Shown: positions 25,455 through 35,245, counted from the stretch's first letter. The stretch is 64,000 nt of DNA from Poriferisodalis sp965208555 (GCF_965208555.1 NZ_OZ242342.1:1-64000); one strand, 5' to 3'. The notes: generated by a model from the sequence alone, not told the origin. Numbers and translations are program-made.

Positions 25455-26966
25455 CTATCGGCCGACCAGGGTCGGGTCAAACAGCACGGCCCGGCCCAAG
25501 CCGTCGCGGCCGACGAGCGTGCATGCGTAGACGCGCTTGGATCGGAACACGTTGGTGGCCGCATCGTCGAGGCGCTCGGTGCCCAGTCGCCCCTCGGCAA
25601 CTGCTGTCTCCATCTCGGAGAAGGCCGCTGCAGCATCCTCCAGGCCGCCGACCAGCGCGAGATCCGCCCCGGCAATGACTGCCAGCACTGCCGCCTCGCT
25701 CACCGTCCACTGGCTGCGGATGGCACCCATGACCAGCGAGTCGGTCACCACCAGCCCCGAGTGGCCCAGCTCATTGCGCAGCACGCCGTCGATCACGGCG
25801 GGCGACAGCGACGCCGGCAGCTCTCCGGTCAGGCCCGGAACCCGCAGATGCCCCACCATGACCGCTGCGTCGGTTGCTCCGACCACTGCCGCAAAGGGGA
25901 TCAGATCCCGCTCGCGCAGCTCGTCCAGGGGTGCCGTGAAGGCCAGCTCGTCATGGGTGTCCGCGCTGGCCGCGCCATGGCCGGGGAAATGCTTCACAAC
26001 CGGAATGATCCCGCCGGCGCTGAGACCCTCCACGGTCGCCATGCCGTACTCGGTGACCGTGGCCGGATCGTTGCCGAACGACCGATCACCGATGCCTTCC
26101 CCTGCGCCGACATCGACGACCGGCGCGAAGTTCATGGTGAAGCCGAGCTGGAACATCTTGCGGGCATGACCTGCCGCCTGATCAGCCACCTGGGCGGGCG
26201 ACTTGGCGGTCTGGGCTGCCGCCGAGGGCAGCCGGCCCACGACCGCCGCGAGTCGCTGCACCCGCCCGCCCTCTTCGTCGACCGCAATGATCAACGGGAT
26301 ACGGCCTGCGAAGTCCTGCAACTCGGCGATGCGGCGCCACACATGCTCGGTAACGGGCCCTTGGACCAGGATGCCGGCGATCCGGCGGTCACGTGCCTCC
26401 TCGACAGCGAGTCCCAGCGAGCGTTCGCCCAGCGCCGTCATGATCGTCTGCCCGATGCGCACCGGCAACGACAGTTCGCTGGTGCACCAGCGATCCACAT
26501 CAGTCCACCACGCACCCGAGAGCAACTGCCGAACCCCGACGCCCGAGAGCCAGCCCAGAGGCCGTTCCTCGCCGGTGAAGACCGTCGGACCGGGATCGCC
26601 GACAGCGACCTCGGATCCGTCGGCGAGCTGCAACCAGACACCGAGTGCCCCTGGGGCCCCGAGACGAGCGCCGACAACCTGGGTGTGCAGCTGGGGCGGG
26701 TCGCTCACAATCGGCAGGATCGAGGTGCCCACCGGTTCGATGGAGCCGTCCGCTCCGATCACCCAGTAGCCGACCCCTCCCGGACCGCGCAGCACGGCCA
26801 CAATCCGCGGCGCAGGCGGCTCGCCGTCGAGGTCTCCGAGTTCGGCGTCTGGCGCAACCGTGATGAGCGGCGGGGTCTCTGACTCGCCGGAGCCTTGGGC
26901 TGCGGCGCCGGGCAGCAGCGCAAACCAGCCGGTGGCCGCCAGCGCAAACGCGCCGATCGTTCTCAC
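25455..26966 (-). CDS. Secreted glycoside hydrolase family 3 enzyme (NagZ-like)
   Basis: A 503-residue exported GH3 enzyme. A signal peptide (1-23, ending LLPGAAA) precedes about 130 residues of poorly conserved N-terminal domain, then the GH3 barrel with IAVDEEGGRVQRL, KHFPGHGAASADTHDEL (general acid/base histidine loop of the NagZ type) and the nucleophile aspartate in VVTDSLVMGAI. NagZ-type enzymes release N-acetylglucosamine from muropeptides or chitooligosaccharides; an extracellular one could act on wall or environmental glycans. The GTG start overlaps the stop of the redoxin-NHL gene, so the two are coupled. Confidence 0.85.
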   Translation of the reverse strand: MRTIGAFALAATGWFALLPGAAAQGSGESETPPLITVAPDAELGDLDGEPPAPRIVAVLRGPGGVGYWVIGADGSIEPVGTSILPIVSDPPQLHTQVVGARLGAPGALGVWLQLADGSEVAVGDPGPTVFTGEERPLGWLSGVGVRQLLSGAWWTDVDRWCTSELSLPVRIGQTIMTALGERSLGLAVEEARDRRIAGILVQGPVTEHVWRRIAELQDFAGRIPLIIAVDEEGGRVQRLAAVVGRLPSAAAQTAKSPAQVADQAAGHARKMFQLGFTMNFAPVVDVGAGEGIGDRSFGNDPATVTEYGMATVEGLSAGGIIPVVKHFPGHGAASADTHDELAFTAPLDELRERDLIPFAAVVGATDAAVMVGHLRVPGLTGELPASLSPAVIDGVLRNELGHSGLVVTDSLVMGAIRSQWTVSEAAVLAVIAGADLALVGGLEDAAAAFSEMETAVAEGRLGTERLDDAATNVFRSKRVYACTLVGRDGLGRAVLFDPTLVGR

Positions 26967-29170
26967 CCTGGCGCCAGGCGTCGGTCCAGCTCCTCGGCAG
27001 ACAGCAGTTGATGCGGCAGTTGGATGCTGCTTGCACCCGTCGAATGCACCTCGATCGGCGCGGTGAAATTCACGTCCCGAATCAGGCAGAAGGTCTCGTC
27101 GACCGCCGGGCAGTAGAACACCACCGCAGTGGCCGTCAACACCGCAGTCTCGCCCTCTGCGCTGACGGTGCCGGCCAGCCGGACCGGCATTTCGGGGCCT
27201 CGGGCCTCGTAGCGGGCCGTGCCCTGCGGACGCAACACCTCGCCCTCGGCAGACCACTCGAACTCGAAGAGGCCATCGACGTTGAACTTGTACCCCTCGG
27301 GCACCTGCAGGTCCAGCACGATTTCGACCGGGCCGGGTGCCACCTGCTGCGGCAACAGCACCACGTCGTCGTCGATCACCCCCGCCATGGTCACCGTGGC
27401 GAGCTCGAGATTCGACAGTGCCAGCGTGGTCAGCTCGCCAGTGGCAAGATCCAGCGTGCGGATGCGATGGTTGTTCGTGTCGGCGACATACAGGGTGTCA
27501 GTGGTGGCACTGAGCCCGCTCGGCTCTGCCAGCCGGGCATCTGTGCCGGAGCCGTCCTGCAGTCCCGGCGTGCCGTCGCCGGCAAGCGTCCATGACGTCC
27601 CTGAGTCAAGGTCCAGCACCTTGATCTTGTGGTTGTAGGTATCCGCCACGTAGAGCAACCCTGCACCCTGCGGATCCGGCACGAATTCGATACCGATGGC
27701 GTGCTGCAGCAGCGTGTCGGAGAAGCTCCCTACCTCGTCGCCCCACACGAACAGATGCTTGCCCACCAACGTGTCGAGCTGCCCGTCCAGACCGAACGAG
27801 ACCTGTCGAACGGCGCTGGCTTCGGGGTCGGTGAAATACAGCACGCTGCCGTCGGCCGCGAGTCCAGAAGGCTGCGACAGGGTGGCCTCCAGGCGGTGGC
27901 CGTCGTCGAGACCCTCCGCGCCCGTACCGGCAAAGAAGTCGATGGCTCCGCTGGTCAGATTCATCAGCCAGAGCTGGTGCCGTCCGGCGCCGGCGATGTA
28001 CAGCAGATCACCCTCGATGTGCAGATCCCACGGCGAGGCAATGGCCGTCCGCACCGCAGGGCCGGGAGCGAACACCGTGACCGGCTCCCCCGTGCCCGCA
28101 ATCGTGGTGACCTCGCGGGTGCTGAGGTCGGCGGCACGGATCAGATGGTTCTCCCGGTCGGCGACGTACAGCGTGTGCCCGTCGGGGTCCAGCGCCATGC
28201 CCTGCGGGCGCCTGAACGTGGCCTCGCCGAAACCGCCGTCGGCACGCCCTTCTGCACCGGTGCCGATTACCTCGATCAGCTCCCCGTCGAGCGTCGCGAC
28301 AAGAATCCGGTGACGTCCCGTGTCGGCGATGAACAGGCGATCGCCTGCTTCGTCAGCGAGCACCTTGCCGGGGAAGCTGAGCACGGTCGGCAGCGCGGGC
28401 GCTATCTCCAACAGCTCGCCTAGGGGCGTCGGGTCGATGAGCCCGTTGTGACCGTACTCGGTGGCCATGATCTCGATGGCGGGCTGCAGCCGTTGGTACA
28501 CGCCCTCGCCCGCGATAGGCCCCAGCACCCGGCCAAGCGGGTCGATGGCGACCACTGTGGGCCAGGCCCGCACTCCGTAGGCACGGGCGAGCAGGTCCTC
28601 TGAGTCGTTGACGATCGGATGCTGCCGGCCGTACCGGATGGAGGCCTCTCGCACTGCCTCCGAGGTGCGCTCGCTGGGAAACTTCGCCCAGTGCACGGCG
28701 ATCACGACGACCTCGTCGGGGAATTCGGCTTCCAGCCGGTGGAGGTCAGGAATGATGTGAATGCAGTTGATGCAGCCTTGCGTCCAGAAGTCGAGCAGCA
28801 CGATCTTGCCGCGCAGGTCGCCGCTCATCGACAGCGGCCGGCTGACGTTGAACCAGTCGTATCCGGCCGGGAACTCCGGTGCCGCAGCGCCGCCCTCGAA
28901 CGTCAGCTCAACCGGGTCCGCCGCTGTGTCGACAACGCCGCTGCCAGCACCCGTGGAGCCGTCGTCGGCGGACGCAGCGTCCGCCGGCTCCGATGCCGGC
29001 TGTGATTCGTCCAGGGAGGTCCCGGCGGCGTCGGCCGGCGGGGTCGGCGATCCGTCGGTCGCGCCGGGAGCGCAGCCCACCAGCAGCAGCGAGGCTGCCA
29101 GGGTTGCGACGGCGAATCGAACGAGTCCGCTTCGCCATCGGCGACCGGTCACCCGATCAAGGGTCTGCAT
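26963..29170 (-). CDS. Lipoprotein with thioredoxin-like and NHL-propeller domains
   Basis: A 735-residue lipoprotein: lipobox LLLVGC (C33), an Ala/Ser/Asp-rich linker, a redoxin domain with C133-C136 in FWTQGCINCIHIIPDL, then a six-bladed-type NHL propeller (repeats such as ADTGRHRI, ADRENHLIRAA, ADTYNHKIKVLDL, ADTNNHRIRTLDL), and a C-terminal domain of about 120 residues. The layout resembles NHLRC2-like proteins. It probably does disulfide or peroxide chemistry outside the membrane. The reason for its tight coupling to the GH3 gene (GTGA overlap) is unknown. ATG 29170 was chosen because it starts a normal signal sequence. Confidence 0.85.
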   Translation of the reverse strand: MQTLDRVTGRRWRSGLVRFAVATLAASLLLVGCAPGATDGSPTPPADAAGTSLDESQPASEPADAASADDGSTGAGSGVVDTAADPVELTFEGGAAAPEFPAGYDWFNVSRPLSMSGDLRGKIVLLDFWTQGCINCIHIIPDLHRLEAEFPDEVVVIAVHWAKFPSERTSEAVREASIRYGRQHPIVNDSEDLLARAYGVRAWPTVVAIDPLGRVLGPIAGEGVYQRLQPAIEIMATEYGHNGLIDPTPLGELLEIAPALPTVLSFPGKVLADEAGDRLFIADTGRHRILVATLDGELIEVIGTGAEGRADGGFGEATFRRPQGMALDPDGHTLYVADRENHLIRAADLSTREVTTIAGTGEPVTVFAPGPAVRTAIASPWDLHIEGDLLYIAGAGRHQLWLMNLTSGAIDFFAGTGAEGLDDGHRLEATLSQPSGLAADGSVLYFTDPEASAVRQVSFGLDGQLDTLVGKHLFVWGDEVGSFSDTLLQHAIGIEFVPDPQGAGLLYVADTYNHKIKVLDLDSGTSWTLAGDGTPGLQDGSGTDARLAEPSGLSATTDTLYVADTNNHRIRTLDLATGELTTLALSNLELATVTMAGVIDDDVVLLPQQVAPGPVEIVLDLQVPEGYKFNVDGLFEFEWSAEGEVLRPQGTARYEARGPEMPVRLAGTVSAEGETAVLTATAVVFYCPAVDETFCLIRDVNFTAPIEVHSTGASSIQLPHQLLSAEELDRRLAPG

Positions 29171-29199
29171 CGGCACCGGAATGCAGCCCTCCTCGACTG

Positions 29200-29709
29200 C
29201 TAGTGGCTGCGAACGGTACGGCGCGAGTCCACTACGCCGGTGTCGAAGCCGGCGAGATGCAAGCCGCCATGGAAACGCGCGTGCTCGATCTTGAGGCACC
29301 GGTCCATCACCACGTCCAGCCCGGCATCGTTGGCCAGCTTGGCGGCATCGGCGCTCCACAGGCCGAGCTGCACCCAGAACGCCTTGGCACCGATATCGAC
29401 GACTTCTTCGGCGACACCGGGCAGATCGGCAGGACGCCGGAACACGTCGACCAGGTCAGGCACAACAGGCAGGTCCGCCAGGCTCGCGTAGCAGGGTTTG
29501 CCCAGGATCTCGTCGGCCACCGGATTCACGAAGTACACGTCGAAGTCGGTGCTCGAGCTGAGCAGGTACGTCGCAACGAAATTGGACGGGCGCGCCGGGT
29601 TGGCCGAGACACCCACCATCGCCACCGTGTCGGTGCGCTGGATGAGCGCCAACCGATCGGCCGCGCTGGGCTCGGTCCAGCCGTCGACCGGCTCATGGGC
29701 AATCGTCAT
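29200..29709 (-). CDS. CoA-binding protein, YccU family
   Basis: A 169-residue Rossmann-fold protein with the CoA-binding pattern TVAMVGVSANPARPSNFVA, YFVNPVADEILGKPCYASL, DLVDVFRRPADLP and DRCLKIEH. Family members bind CoA but have no assigned reaction. The ATG at 29709 overlaps the stop of metY by four bases; such a pairing of a CoA-binding protein with an O-acetylhomoserine sulfhydrylase recurs in other bacteria, suggesting a link to sulfur or homocysteine metabolism. It is followed by the redoxin-NHL gene after 29 bases on the same strand. Confidence 0.88.
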   Translation of the reverse strand: MTIAHEPVDGWTEPSAADRLALIQRTDTVAMVGVSANPARPSNFVATYLLSSSTDFDVYFVNPVADEILGKPCYASLADLPVVPDLVDVFRRPADLPGVAEEVVDIGAKAFWVQLGLWSADAAKLANDAGLDVVMDRCLKIEHARFHGGLHLAGFDTGVVDSRRTVRSH

Positions 29710-30995
29710 GCGGGCACCGCCTTCGCGAGGGCTTGGTCGAGATCCCAGAGGATGTCGTCGAGGTCTTCGAGACCGACCGACAGCCGGATCATGTCTGCGC
29801 TCACGCCGCCCGCAGCCAGTGCCTCGTCAGAGAGCTGCTGGTGCGTGGTGGAGGCCGGATGGATGACCAGCGTGCGGGCATCGCCCACGTTCGCGAGATG
29901 GCTGATCATCTGGAGCGCTTCGATGAAGTCGGCACCGGCCTGGCGGCCGCCCTTGACGCCGAAGGTGAAAATGGCGCCGGGCCCATGGGGCATGTATGTG
30001 CGTGCGAGCTCCCGGTAGGGCGAGGATTCCAGGCCCGCGTAGCTGATCCAGCTCACGGCAGGATGAGCTTCGAGATGGGTGGCCACGGCTTGCGCATTCG
30101 CGACGTGCTCGTCCATGCGCTGGGGCAGCGTCTCGAGGCCTTGCAGCAACAGGAAGGCGTTCATTGGCGACATGGCAGCGCCGATGTCCCGAAGCTGCTC
30201 CACGCGCAGCTTGGTGCAGAACGCGTACTCGCCGAAGTTCTCCCAGAACCGCAGGTCGTTGTAACTGGCCACCGGATCGGTCATATTCGGGAATCGCCCG
30301 CTTCCCCAGTCGAAGCGGCCCGACTCGCTGACGACCCCGCCGATGGAGTTCCCGTGGCCGCCGATGAATTTCGTGGCCGAGTGGATGACGATGTCCGCGC
30401 CGTGCTCGATGGGCCGGCACAGGTACGGCGTCGCGAACGTCGAATCGACCACCAGCGGGAGGCCGTGGGCATGCGCCACCTCGGCGATGCCGGCCAGATC
30501 GGGAATGGAACCTGACGGGTTGCCGACGATCTCGGTGTAGCAGAACTTGGTGCGGTCATCGATAGCAGCGGCGTATGCATCAGTGCTGTCGCCGTCGACG
30601 AAGCGGGCTTCGACGCCGAAACGGCCGAGAGTCACATCGAACATGGTGTGGGTGCCGCCGTACAGCGCCGAGGAGGTGACCAGGTTGTCGCCGGCTTCGC
30701 ACAGCGCAGCCGCTGTGAGGAATTCCGCTGCCATGCCCGAGGCGGCCGCAACTGCGCCAATGGCCCCTTCCAGGCTCGCTACCCGCTCTTCGAAGGCGTT
30801 GACGGTGGGGTTGGAGATGCGGGTGTAGATGGTTCCGTACTTCTGCAGGGCGAAGAGGTCGGCAGCGTCCGCTGCGTCCTCGAAGACGAAGCTCGTCGAT
30901 TGGTAGACGGGCACTGCTCGAGCGCCCGTCGTCGGATCGGGCCGGCCGCCCGCGTGCAGGGCACGCGTGCGGAATCCGAACTGGTGATCGCTCAT
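29706..30995 (-). CDS. metY: O-acetylhomoserine sulfhydrylase
   Basis: A 429-residue Cys/Met-metabolism PLP enzyme that makes homocysteine from O-acetylhomoserine and sulfide. It shows QSTSFVFED near the N-terminus, IYTRISNPT, a PLP-contacting SALYGGTHTMFD region, VDSTFATPYLCRPIEHGAD, and the PLP lysine in HSATKFIGGHGNSIGG, which is typical of the MetY rather than the MetB/MetC branch. The C-terminus has HPASTTHQQLS and RLSVGLED. It is preceded by a small DUF6457 gene and followed by the CoA-binding protein gene, which overlaps it. Confidence 0.93.
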   Translation of the reverse strand: MSDHQFGFRTRALHAGGRPDPTTGARAVPVYQSTSFVFEDAADAADLFALQKYGTIYTRISNPTVNAFEERVASLEGAIGAVAAASGMAAEFLTAAALCEAGDNLVTSSALYGGTHTMFDVTLGRFGVEARFVDGDSTDAYAAAIDDRTKFCYTEIVGNPSGSIPDLAGIAEVAHAHGLPLVVDSTFATPYLCRPIEHGADIVIHSATKFIGGHGNSIGGVVSESGRFDWGSGRFPNMTDPVASYNDLRFWENFGEYAFCTKLRVEQLRDIGAAMSPMNAFLLLQGLETLPQRMDEHVANAQAVATHLEAHPAVSWISYAGLESSPYRELARTYMPHGPGAIFTFGVKGGRQAGADFIEALQMISHLANVGDARTLVIHPASTTHQQLSDEALAAGGVSADMIRLSVGLEDLDDILWDLDQALAKAVPA

Positions 30996-31076
30996 CGCCC
31001 GCAGCCTACGACGGGGCGCCCGGCCATCGAGTGCGCCCCCGCTGGGTGGGGCTCAATCGGCCCGCCCCAACGCGGC

Positions 31077-31328
31077 TCAGCCCGCTCGGTCCTGGGCGTA
31101 CTGCTTGGCCCGCTCCAAGGCCTCAGCAGGGTCGACGCCAGCGACGCCAGCCATCCAGCAGGCGATAGGTGCCGCAATCCGCTCGGAGTCGTGCGCTGCC
31201 ACACCGGCCAGGTTCAGCAGCGCCTCGGTCACCTCCGGTCCCGGAGCAGAGGTGCCGATCACGGCCTCGAAGCCCGCCAGCCATTCGGCTGCGGTGGTGG
31301 AGGTGCCTGCAGACCGCTCATCGCTCAT
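31077..31328 (-). CDS. DUF6457 protein
   Basis: An 83-residue helical protein with the conserved core LLNLAGVAAHDSERIAAPIA followed by CWMAGVAGVDPAEALERAK, which matches the small actinobacterial DUF6457 proteins. That domain is sometimes fused to or next to molybdenum-cofactor guanylyltransferase, so a link with cofactor synthesis has been suggested, but no reaction is known. A molybdoenzyme gene lies 1.8 kb away on the same strand beyond two other genes. ATG 31328 is used, since the upstream reading has no conserved sequence. Confidence 0.8.
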   Translation of the reverse strand: MSDERSAGTSTTAAEWLAGFEAVIGTSAPGPEVTEALLNLAGVAAHDSERIAAPIACWMAGVAGVDPAEALERAKQYAQDRAG

Positions 31329-31437
31329 GACCTCAGCGTACGGACCAGCACGGTGTGCCGTTATTCGATGCCGGTGGGCGTCGGCGATCGCTACGGTGCG
31401 GACCCGGCAGGTGGCACCCGCAGCCGAAAGGACATCG

Positions 31438-32127
31438 ATGAGCGACGACGAGGGCATTTTCGGACCCGAGTTGTTCGAGTTTCTCGAAGAGCTCGAAGCG
31501 AACAACAACCGGGAGTGGTTCAACGAGAACCGCGAGCGCTACGAGGAGGAAGTGCGCGAGCCTGCGTTCGACTTCATCCGTGCCATGGGCGCCTTGCTGG
31601 GCGAGATCTCACCGCACATGACCGCACGCGACACGAAGGTCGGCGGCTCGCTAATGCGTGTGTTCCGCGACACGCGGTTCTCCTCCGACAAGACGCCGTA
31701 CAAGACCAACGTCGGCATCCAGTTCCGGCATGTGCGCGGCGGCGACGTCCACGCTCCCGGCTACTACGTACACCTCGACACCGGGAGCTGCTTTTTCGGC
31801 GCCGGTAGCTGGATGCCTGATCGGGATGCGCTGGCCGCGTACCGCGTGGCCATCGACGAGCGTCCGGATGCATGGACTGCGGCCCGCGACACCTGCCAGT
31901 CCGGCGGCTGGCGGATGGAGGGCGAGCGGCTCAAGCGCTCGCCCCGCGACTGGTCCGTCGATCACCCGATGATCGAGGACCTCAAGCGCAAGAGCTTCAT
32001 TGCGGTACGCGACTTCGACCACGACGCGGTGTTCAAGCCCGACTTCCCGTCGACGATCACGGCTTGGTGCTCGGAGACACGTCCGCTCATGGCCTTCCTG
32101 TGCGGGGCCGTCGGGCTGGACTTCTGA
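31438..32127 (+). CDS. DUF2461 (TIGR02453) family protein
   Basis: A 229-residue protein with the family pattern LFEFLEELEANNNREWFNEN, then MRVFRDTRFSSDKTPYKTN, GYYVHLDTGSCFFGAG and a C-terminal Trp/Cys-rich end. The family is widespread and its function is unknown. ATG 31438 has GGAC ten bases upstream and gives the expected N-terminus. It is divergent to the DUF6457 gene and convergent with alkB. Confidence 0.88.
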   Translation: MSDDEGIFGPELFEFLEELEANNNREWFNENRERYEEEVREPAFDFIRAMGALLGEISPHMTARDTKVGGSLMRVFRDTRFSSDKTPYKTNVGIQFRHVRGGDVHAPGYYVHLDTGSCFFGAGSWMPDRDALAAYRVAIDERPDAWTAARDTCQSGGWRMEGERLKRSPRDWSVDHPMIEDLKRKSFIAVRDFDHDAVFKPDFPSTITAWCSETRPLMAFLCGAVGLDF

Positions 32128-32152
32128 GCGGCGCTGCGCCGGCAGCGCCGGC

Positions 32153-32806
32153 TCAACGCCGGAACTCCTCGCGAGCGACCCGGAACGTGACGCTCATGCG
32201 CGGCGGTGCATAAGCAACCTTCGGCACCGAGTGCTCCCAGGACCGCTGGCACGCACCGCCCATCACGAGCAGATCGCCCGAAGCCAGCGTGAACGAACTG
32301 GTCCGACCCCCGCCCTTGGGTCGCAACAGGAACCTGCGCGGGCCGCCAAGGGACACGATCGCCACCAGCGAGTCGTCGGGGTTGGCCCCGATGCGGTCGC
32401 TGTGCCACGCCACCGAATCACGGCCGTCGCGGTAGTAGTTCACCCACACCGAGTTGAGCGGCTGCCCATATCGCTCACCGAGTCCCACAGCCATCGCGTT
32501 GACAGCCGCTGGTGCGTTCGCGGCCGGACACCTCAGCTGCGCGCCGAGACGCGGCTCGTCGACGATCTTCCCGTACATCTGTCGCTGTCCTGAGGTCCAA
32601 TGCAGCCGGCACGCCAGCTCAACCAGAAGCTCATCGCCGCCACCGAGCCAGCGCGACGAGACATCGAGCCAACTGCGACTGTCCAGCACATGACGCTCAT
32701 AGCAGGCGCCTGCGTTCAACGCCGGTGTGCCCGCAGCGAACAGATCGGTCTGATAGGTGCCCACGCAGGTCTTGCCAGACCCAGCCGTAGCCCAGTTCCG
32801 CGCCAT
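32153..32806 (-). CDS. alkB: AlkB-type Fe(II)/2-oxoglutarate dioxygenase
   Basis: A protein of about 217 residues that should repair N-alkylated bases by oxidative demethylation. The iron site is WHSDRIG (His, Asp) with the second His in WEHSVPKV; the 2-oxoglutarate-binding arginines lie in RMSVTFR at the C-terminus, and VNYYRDGRDSVAWHSD is the family's characteristic strand. The start is uncertain: ATG 32806 is used, with a further upstream codon at 32842. It lies 54 bases downstream of the molybdoenzyme gene on the same strand and could share its transcript. Confidence 0.87.
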   Translation of the reverse strand: MARNWATAGSGKTCVGTYQTDLFAAGTPALNAGACYERHVLDSRSWLDVSSRWLGGGDELLVELACRLHWTSGQRQMYGKIVDEPRLGAQLRCPAANAPAAVNAMAVGLGERYGQPLNSVWVNYYRDGRDSVAWHSDRIGANPDDSLVAIVSLGGPRRFLLRPKGGGRTSSFTLASGDLLVMGGACQRSWEHSVPKVAYAPPRMSVTFRVAREEFRR

Positions 32807-32860
32807 CGGCGCCACGATAACAAACGTGCGTTCGCTGCACACGAATGTTTGCGGTGCTCC

Positions 32861-35245
32861 TCAATCACCCAGTCGCATCAGCTCCGGCGGCAGGTACGAC
32901 TCCACCGGCGGCGGTTCGCCCTCGAAGAGCTCAACCTCGACGAGACAGGTGTGTGCCGATGGTCCCTGGGCCAGCCGAGAGGTACCGACGTCTGCGGTCA
33001 GCGTGTTGGGGTTGCCAGCTCGGCAGGTGCCATCGGGGGCCGGGTCGTACCAAGCGCCGGTGGAGATCTGCACGGCCTCGGGCATCACGGCGTCGTCGAG
33101 CACTGCGCCGGCCAGGCAGGCACCCCGGTCATTGAACAGCCGCACCACGGCGCCGTCGGAGATGTCGCGCGCTGCCGCAGTGTCGGGATGCATGCGGACT
33201 GGCTCGCGGCCCGCCACCTTGGTGGCCTGGCTCGGAGCGGCGTGGTCGTACTGGCTGTGCAGGCGCGCTGCGGGTTGGTTCGAAACCAGATGCAGCGGGA
33301 ACCGGTCGCTGCCCGCGCCGCCCAGGCGCTCGAACGGCTCCATCCAAGCTGGATGCGGCGGGCAGTCGTCGTAGCCGTAGCCGGCAATGGCCTCGCTCCA
33401 CAGCTCGATTCGCCCGCTCGGCGTGCGCAGAGGTTTGGTTGCCGGAGCGGCACGGAAGGCCTCCAGGAACACCTGGCGAGGCTCTCCCATGAGCGCCATG
33501 CCCGGCGCCATCAGGTAGCCGTCGCGGCGGAATTCCTCGTACGGCGGCGACTCGGGATTCGCCGCCCGGTGAATCTCATAGATCACCTCGAGCCATTCGT
33601 CTGCAGTATGGCCCTCGGTGAACTTCTCCCCGAAGCCCAGCCGCTCGGCGAGGCGGGCGAAGATCCAGTAGTCGTCGCGGGACTCCCCCACGGGCTCCGC
33701 CACCGCCGACATCGCCACGATCATCGTTTCGGCGCCGCCGATGTCGTTTCGTTCCAGGGGTGTAGTTGCCGGAAGCACGATGTCGGCCCGGCGGGCCACC
33801 GGCGACCAGAAGGGCTCGTTGACGACGATCGTCTCGGGTCGCTGCCAGGCGCGCACCAGCCGGTTCAGGTCCTGGTGATGGTGGAACGGGTTGCCGCCCG
33901 ACCAGTAGACGAGCTTGATGTCGGGGAACCGGCCGCGGTGCCCGTCGAAGTCGAACGGCTCGCCGGGGCCTTCGAGCATCTCGGTGATGCGAGAGACTGC
34001 GATGACCGGGGGGCCAGGCTGGCGCATCGGCACCGGCAGGCCCGGCACCCGCACCCGCACTTGGCCGGCGCCCGTATTGCCCTGCGTGCCGAAGCTGAAG
34101 GCATAGCCGCCGCCGGGCAGCCCCACCTGGCCCAGCACGCACGCCAGCGCGAGCGCCATCCAGTACGGCTGCTCGCCGTGGTGGGCCCGCTGGGTGGACA
34201 GGCTCAGGTTGACGAGCGTGCGCTTGGCCGCCATCTCGCGCGCCAACGACCTGATTCCCGCAGCCTCGATGCCGGTGACTGATGCGGCCCATTCAGCCGT
34301 CTTGGGCGTGTCGTAATCAACGGCATCGCGCCACGGCGTTGCGCTGTCCCAGTCACCGCAGGCGGCTGCGAAGCCCTCGCCGAGCACGTGTGCTCGCAGC
34401 TGCGCCCAGCCGTGGCAATGGGTGACCAGGAACTCCTCGTCGGCGAGGCCGTCGGTGACGAGCGTGTGGATGATTCCCAGCATCAACGCCACATCGGTGC
34501 CCGGGCGGATCGGCAGCCAGCGCGCCCCGACGGCAGGATCGAAGTCGTCCCGCAGCGGGCCCACGTTGACGAACTCGACGCCCGCCTTTCGGGCACGCCC
34601 GAGCCAATCGTTGTGGTGATGCGGCCCCTGGCCGCCGTAGGTGACGTGGCTGTTGGTGGCGCGCATGCCGCCGAAGCACACGAACAGCTCGGTGCTCTCG
34701 CAGATGACCGACCACGACGTCTGGCGGGCCAGCGCTGCGTGGTAGCCCATGCCGACCATGTAGGGAAACAGCGCTTCGGCCGCCGCTGACGAGTAGGTGC
34801 CCTTCTGGTCGGTGCAGCCGCCGGCAAGCCGCATGAACCGGTGCTGCTGGCTGGACGCCAGCCCGAAGCGTCCCGCTGAGCCCCAGCCGTAGGAGCCCCC
34901 GAAGATCGACGACCGGCCGTGCTGGGAGCGCACCCGATCGAGCTCGGCGGCAACGAGGTCCAATGCGTGGTCCCAGCTGACCTCGACGAACGGCTCATGA
35001 CCACGCAAGTGGGTTGCCGCTCCCGGTCCGTCTCGCAACCACGACTGCCGGACTGCTGGGCGCATCACCCGGTTCTCGGCGAAGTGTCGCAGCGATTCCC
35101 CTAGCTGCGACCGTTCGGGGTCAGCGGGGTGCCGGCGCACGTCCAGCACTTCGCCATCGGCCGAATCCAACAGGAATGACCCGTAGTGCGTCGCCATCGC
35201 CGTGGTGCGCACGGTGGTTGCCGGGGCGTCCGGCGCTGTCGTCAC
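32861..35245 (-). CDS. Molybdopterin oxidoreductase, BisC/TorZ type
   Basis: A 794-residue enzyme of the DMSO-reductase family. It matches E. coli biotin sulfoxide reductase along its length: GGSYGWGSAGRF (about 116-127, containing the molybdenum-ligating serine), SAAAEALFPYMVG, LMLGIIHTLV, VYWSGGNPFHHHQDLNRL, VLPATTPLERND, and the C-terminal pterin-binding part SGRIELWSEAIAGYGY. There is no Tat signal and no N-terminal iron-sulfur cysteine motif, so it is probably cytoplasmic and takes electrons from a soluble partner. Substrates of the group are S- and N-oxides. The GTG start overlaps the stop of the luciferase-like gene. Confidence 0.88.
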   Translation of the reverse strand: MTTAPDAPATTVRTTAMATHYGSFLLDSADGEVLDVRRHPADPERSQLGESLRHFAENRVMRPAVRQSWLRDGPGAATHLRGHEPFVEVSWDHALDLVAAELDRVRSQHGRSSIFGGSYGWGSAGRFGLASSQQHRFMRLAGGCTDQKGTYSSAAAEALFPYMVGMGYHAALARQTSWSVICESTELFVCFGGMRATNSHVTYGGQGPHHHNDWLGRARKAGVEFVNVGPLRDDFDPAVGARWLPIRPGTDVALMLGIIHTLVTDGLADEEFLVTHCHGWAQLRAHVLGEGFAAACGDWDSATPWRDAVDYDTPKTAEWAASVTGIEAAGIRSLAREMAAKRTLVNLSLSTQRAHHGEQPYWMALALACVLGQVGLPGGGYAFSFGTQGNTGAGQVRVRVPGLPVPMRQPGPPVIAVSRITEMLEGPGEPFDFDGHRGRFPDIKLVYWSGGNPFHHHQDLNRLVRAWQRPETIVVNEPFWSPVARRADIVLPATTPLERNDIGGAETMIVAMSAVAEPVGESRDDYWIFARLAERLGFGEKFTEGHTADEWLEVIYEIHRAANPESPPYEEFRRDGYLMAPGMALMGEPRQVFLEAFRAAPATKPLRTPSGRIELWSEAIAGYGYDDCPPHPAWMEPFERLGGAGSDRFPLHLVSNQPAARLHSQYDHAAPSQATKVAGREPVRMHPDTAAARDISDGAVVRLFNDRGACLAGAVLDDAVMPEAVQISTGAWYDPAPDGTCRAGNPNTLTADVGTSRLAQGPSAHTCLVEVELFEGEPPPVESYLPPELMRLGD

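Noticed and set aside
30996..31076. SAM or SAH riboswitch ahead of metY
   Set aside because: The gap has only 81 bases with no recognisable conserved core; a small gene lies directly upstream.
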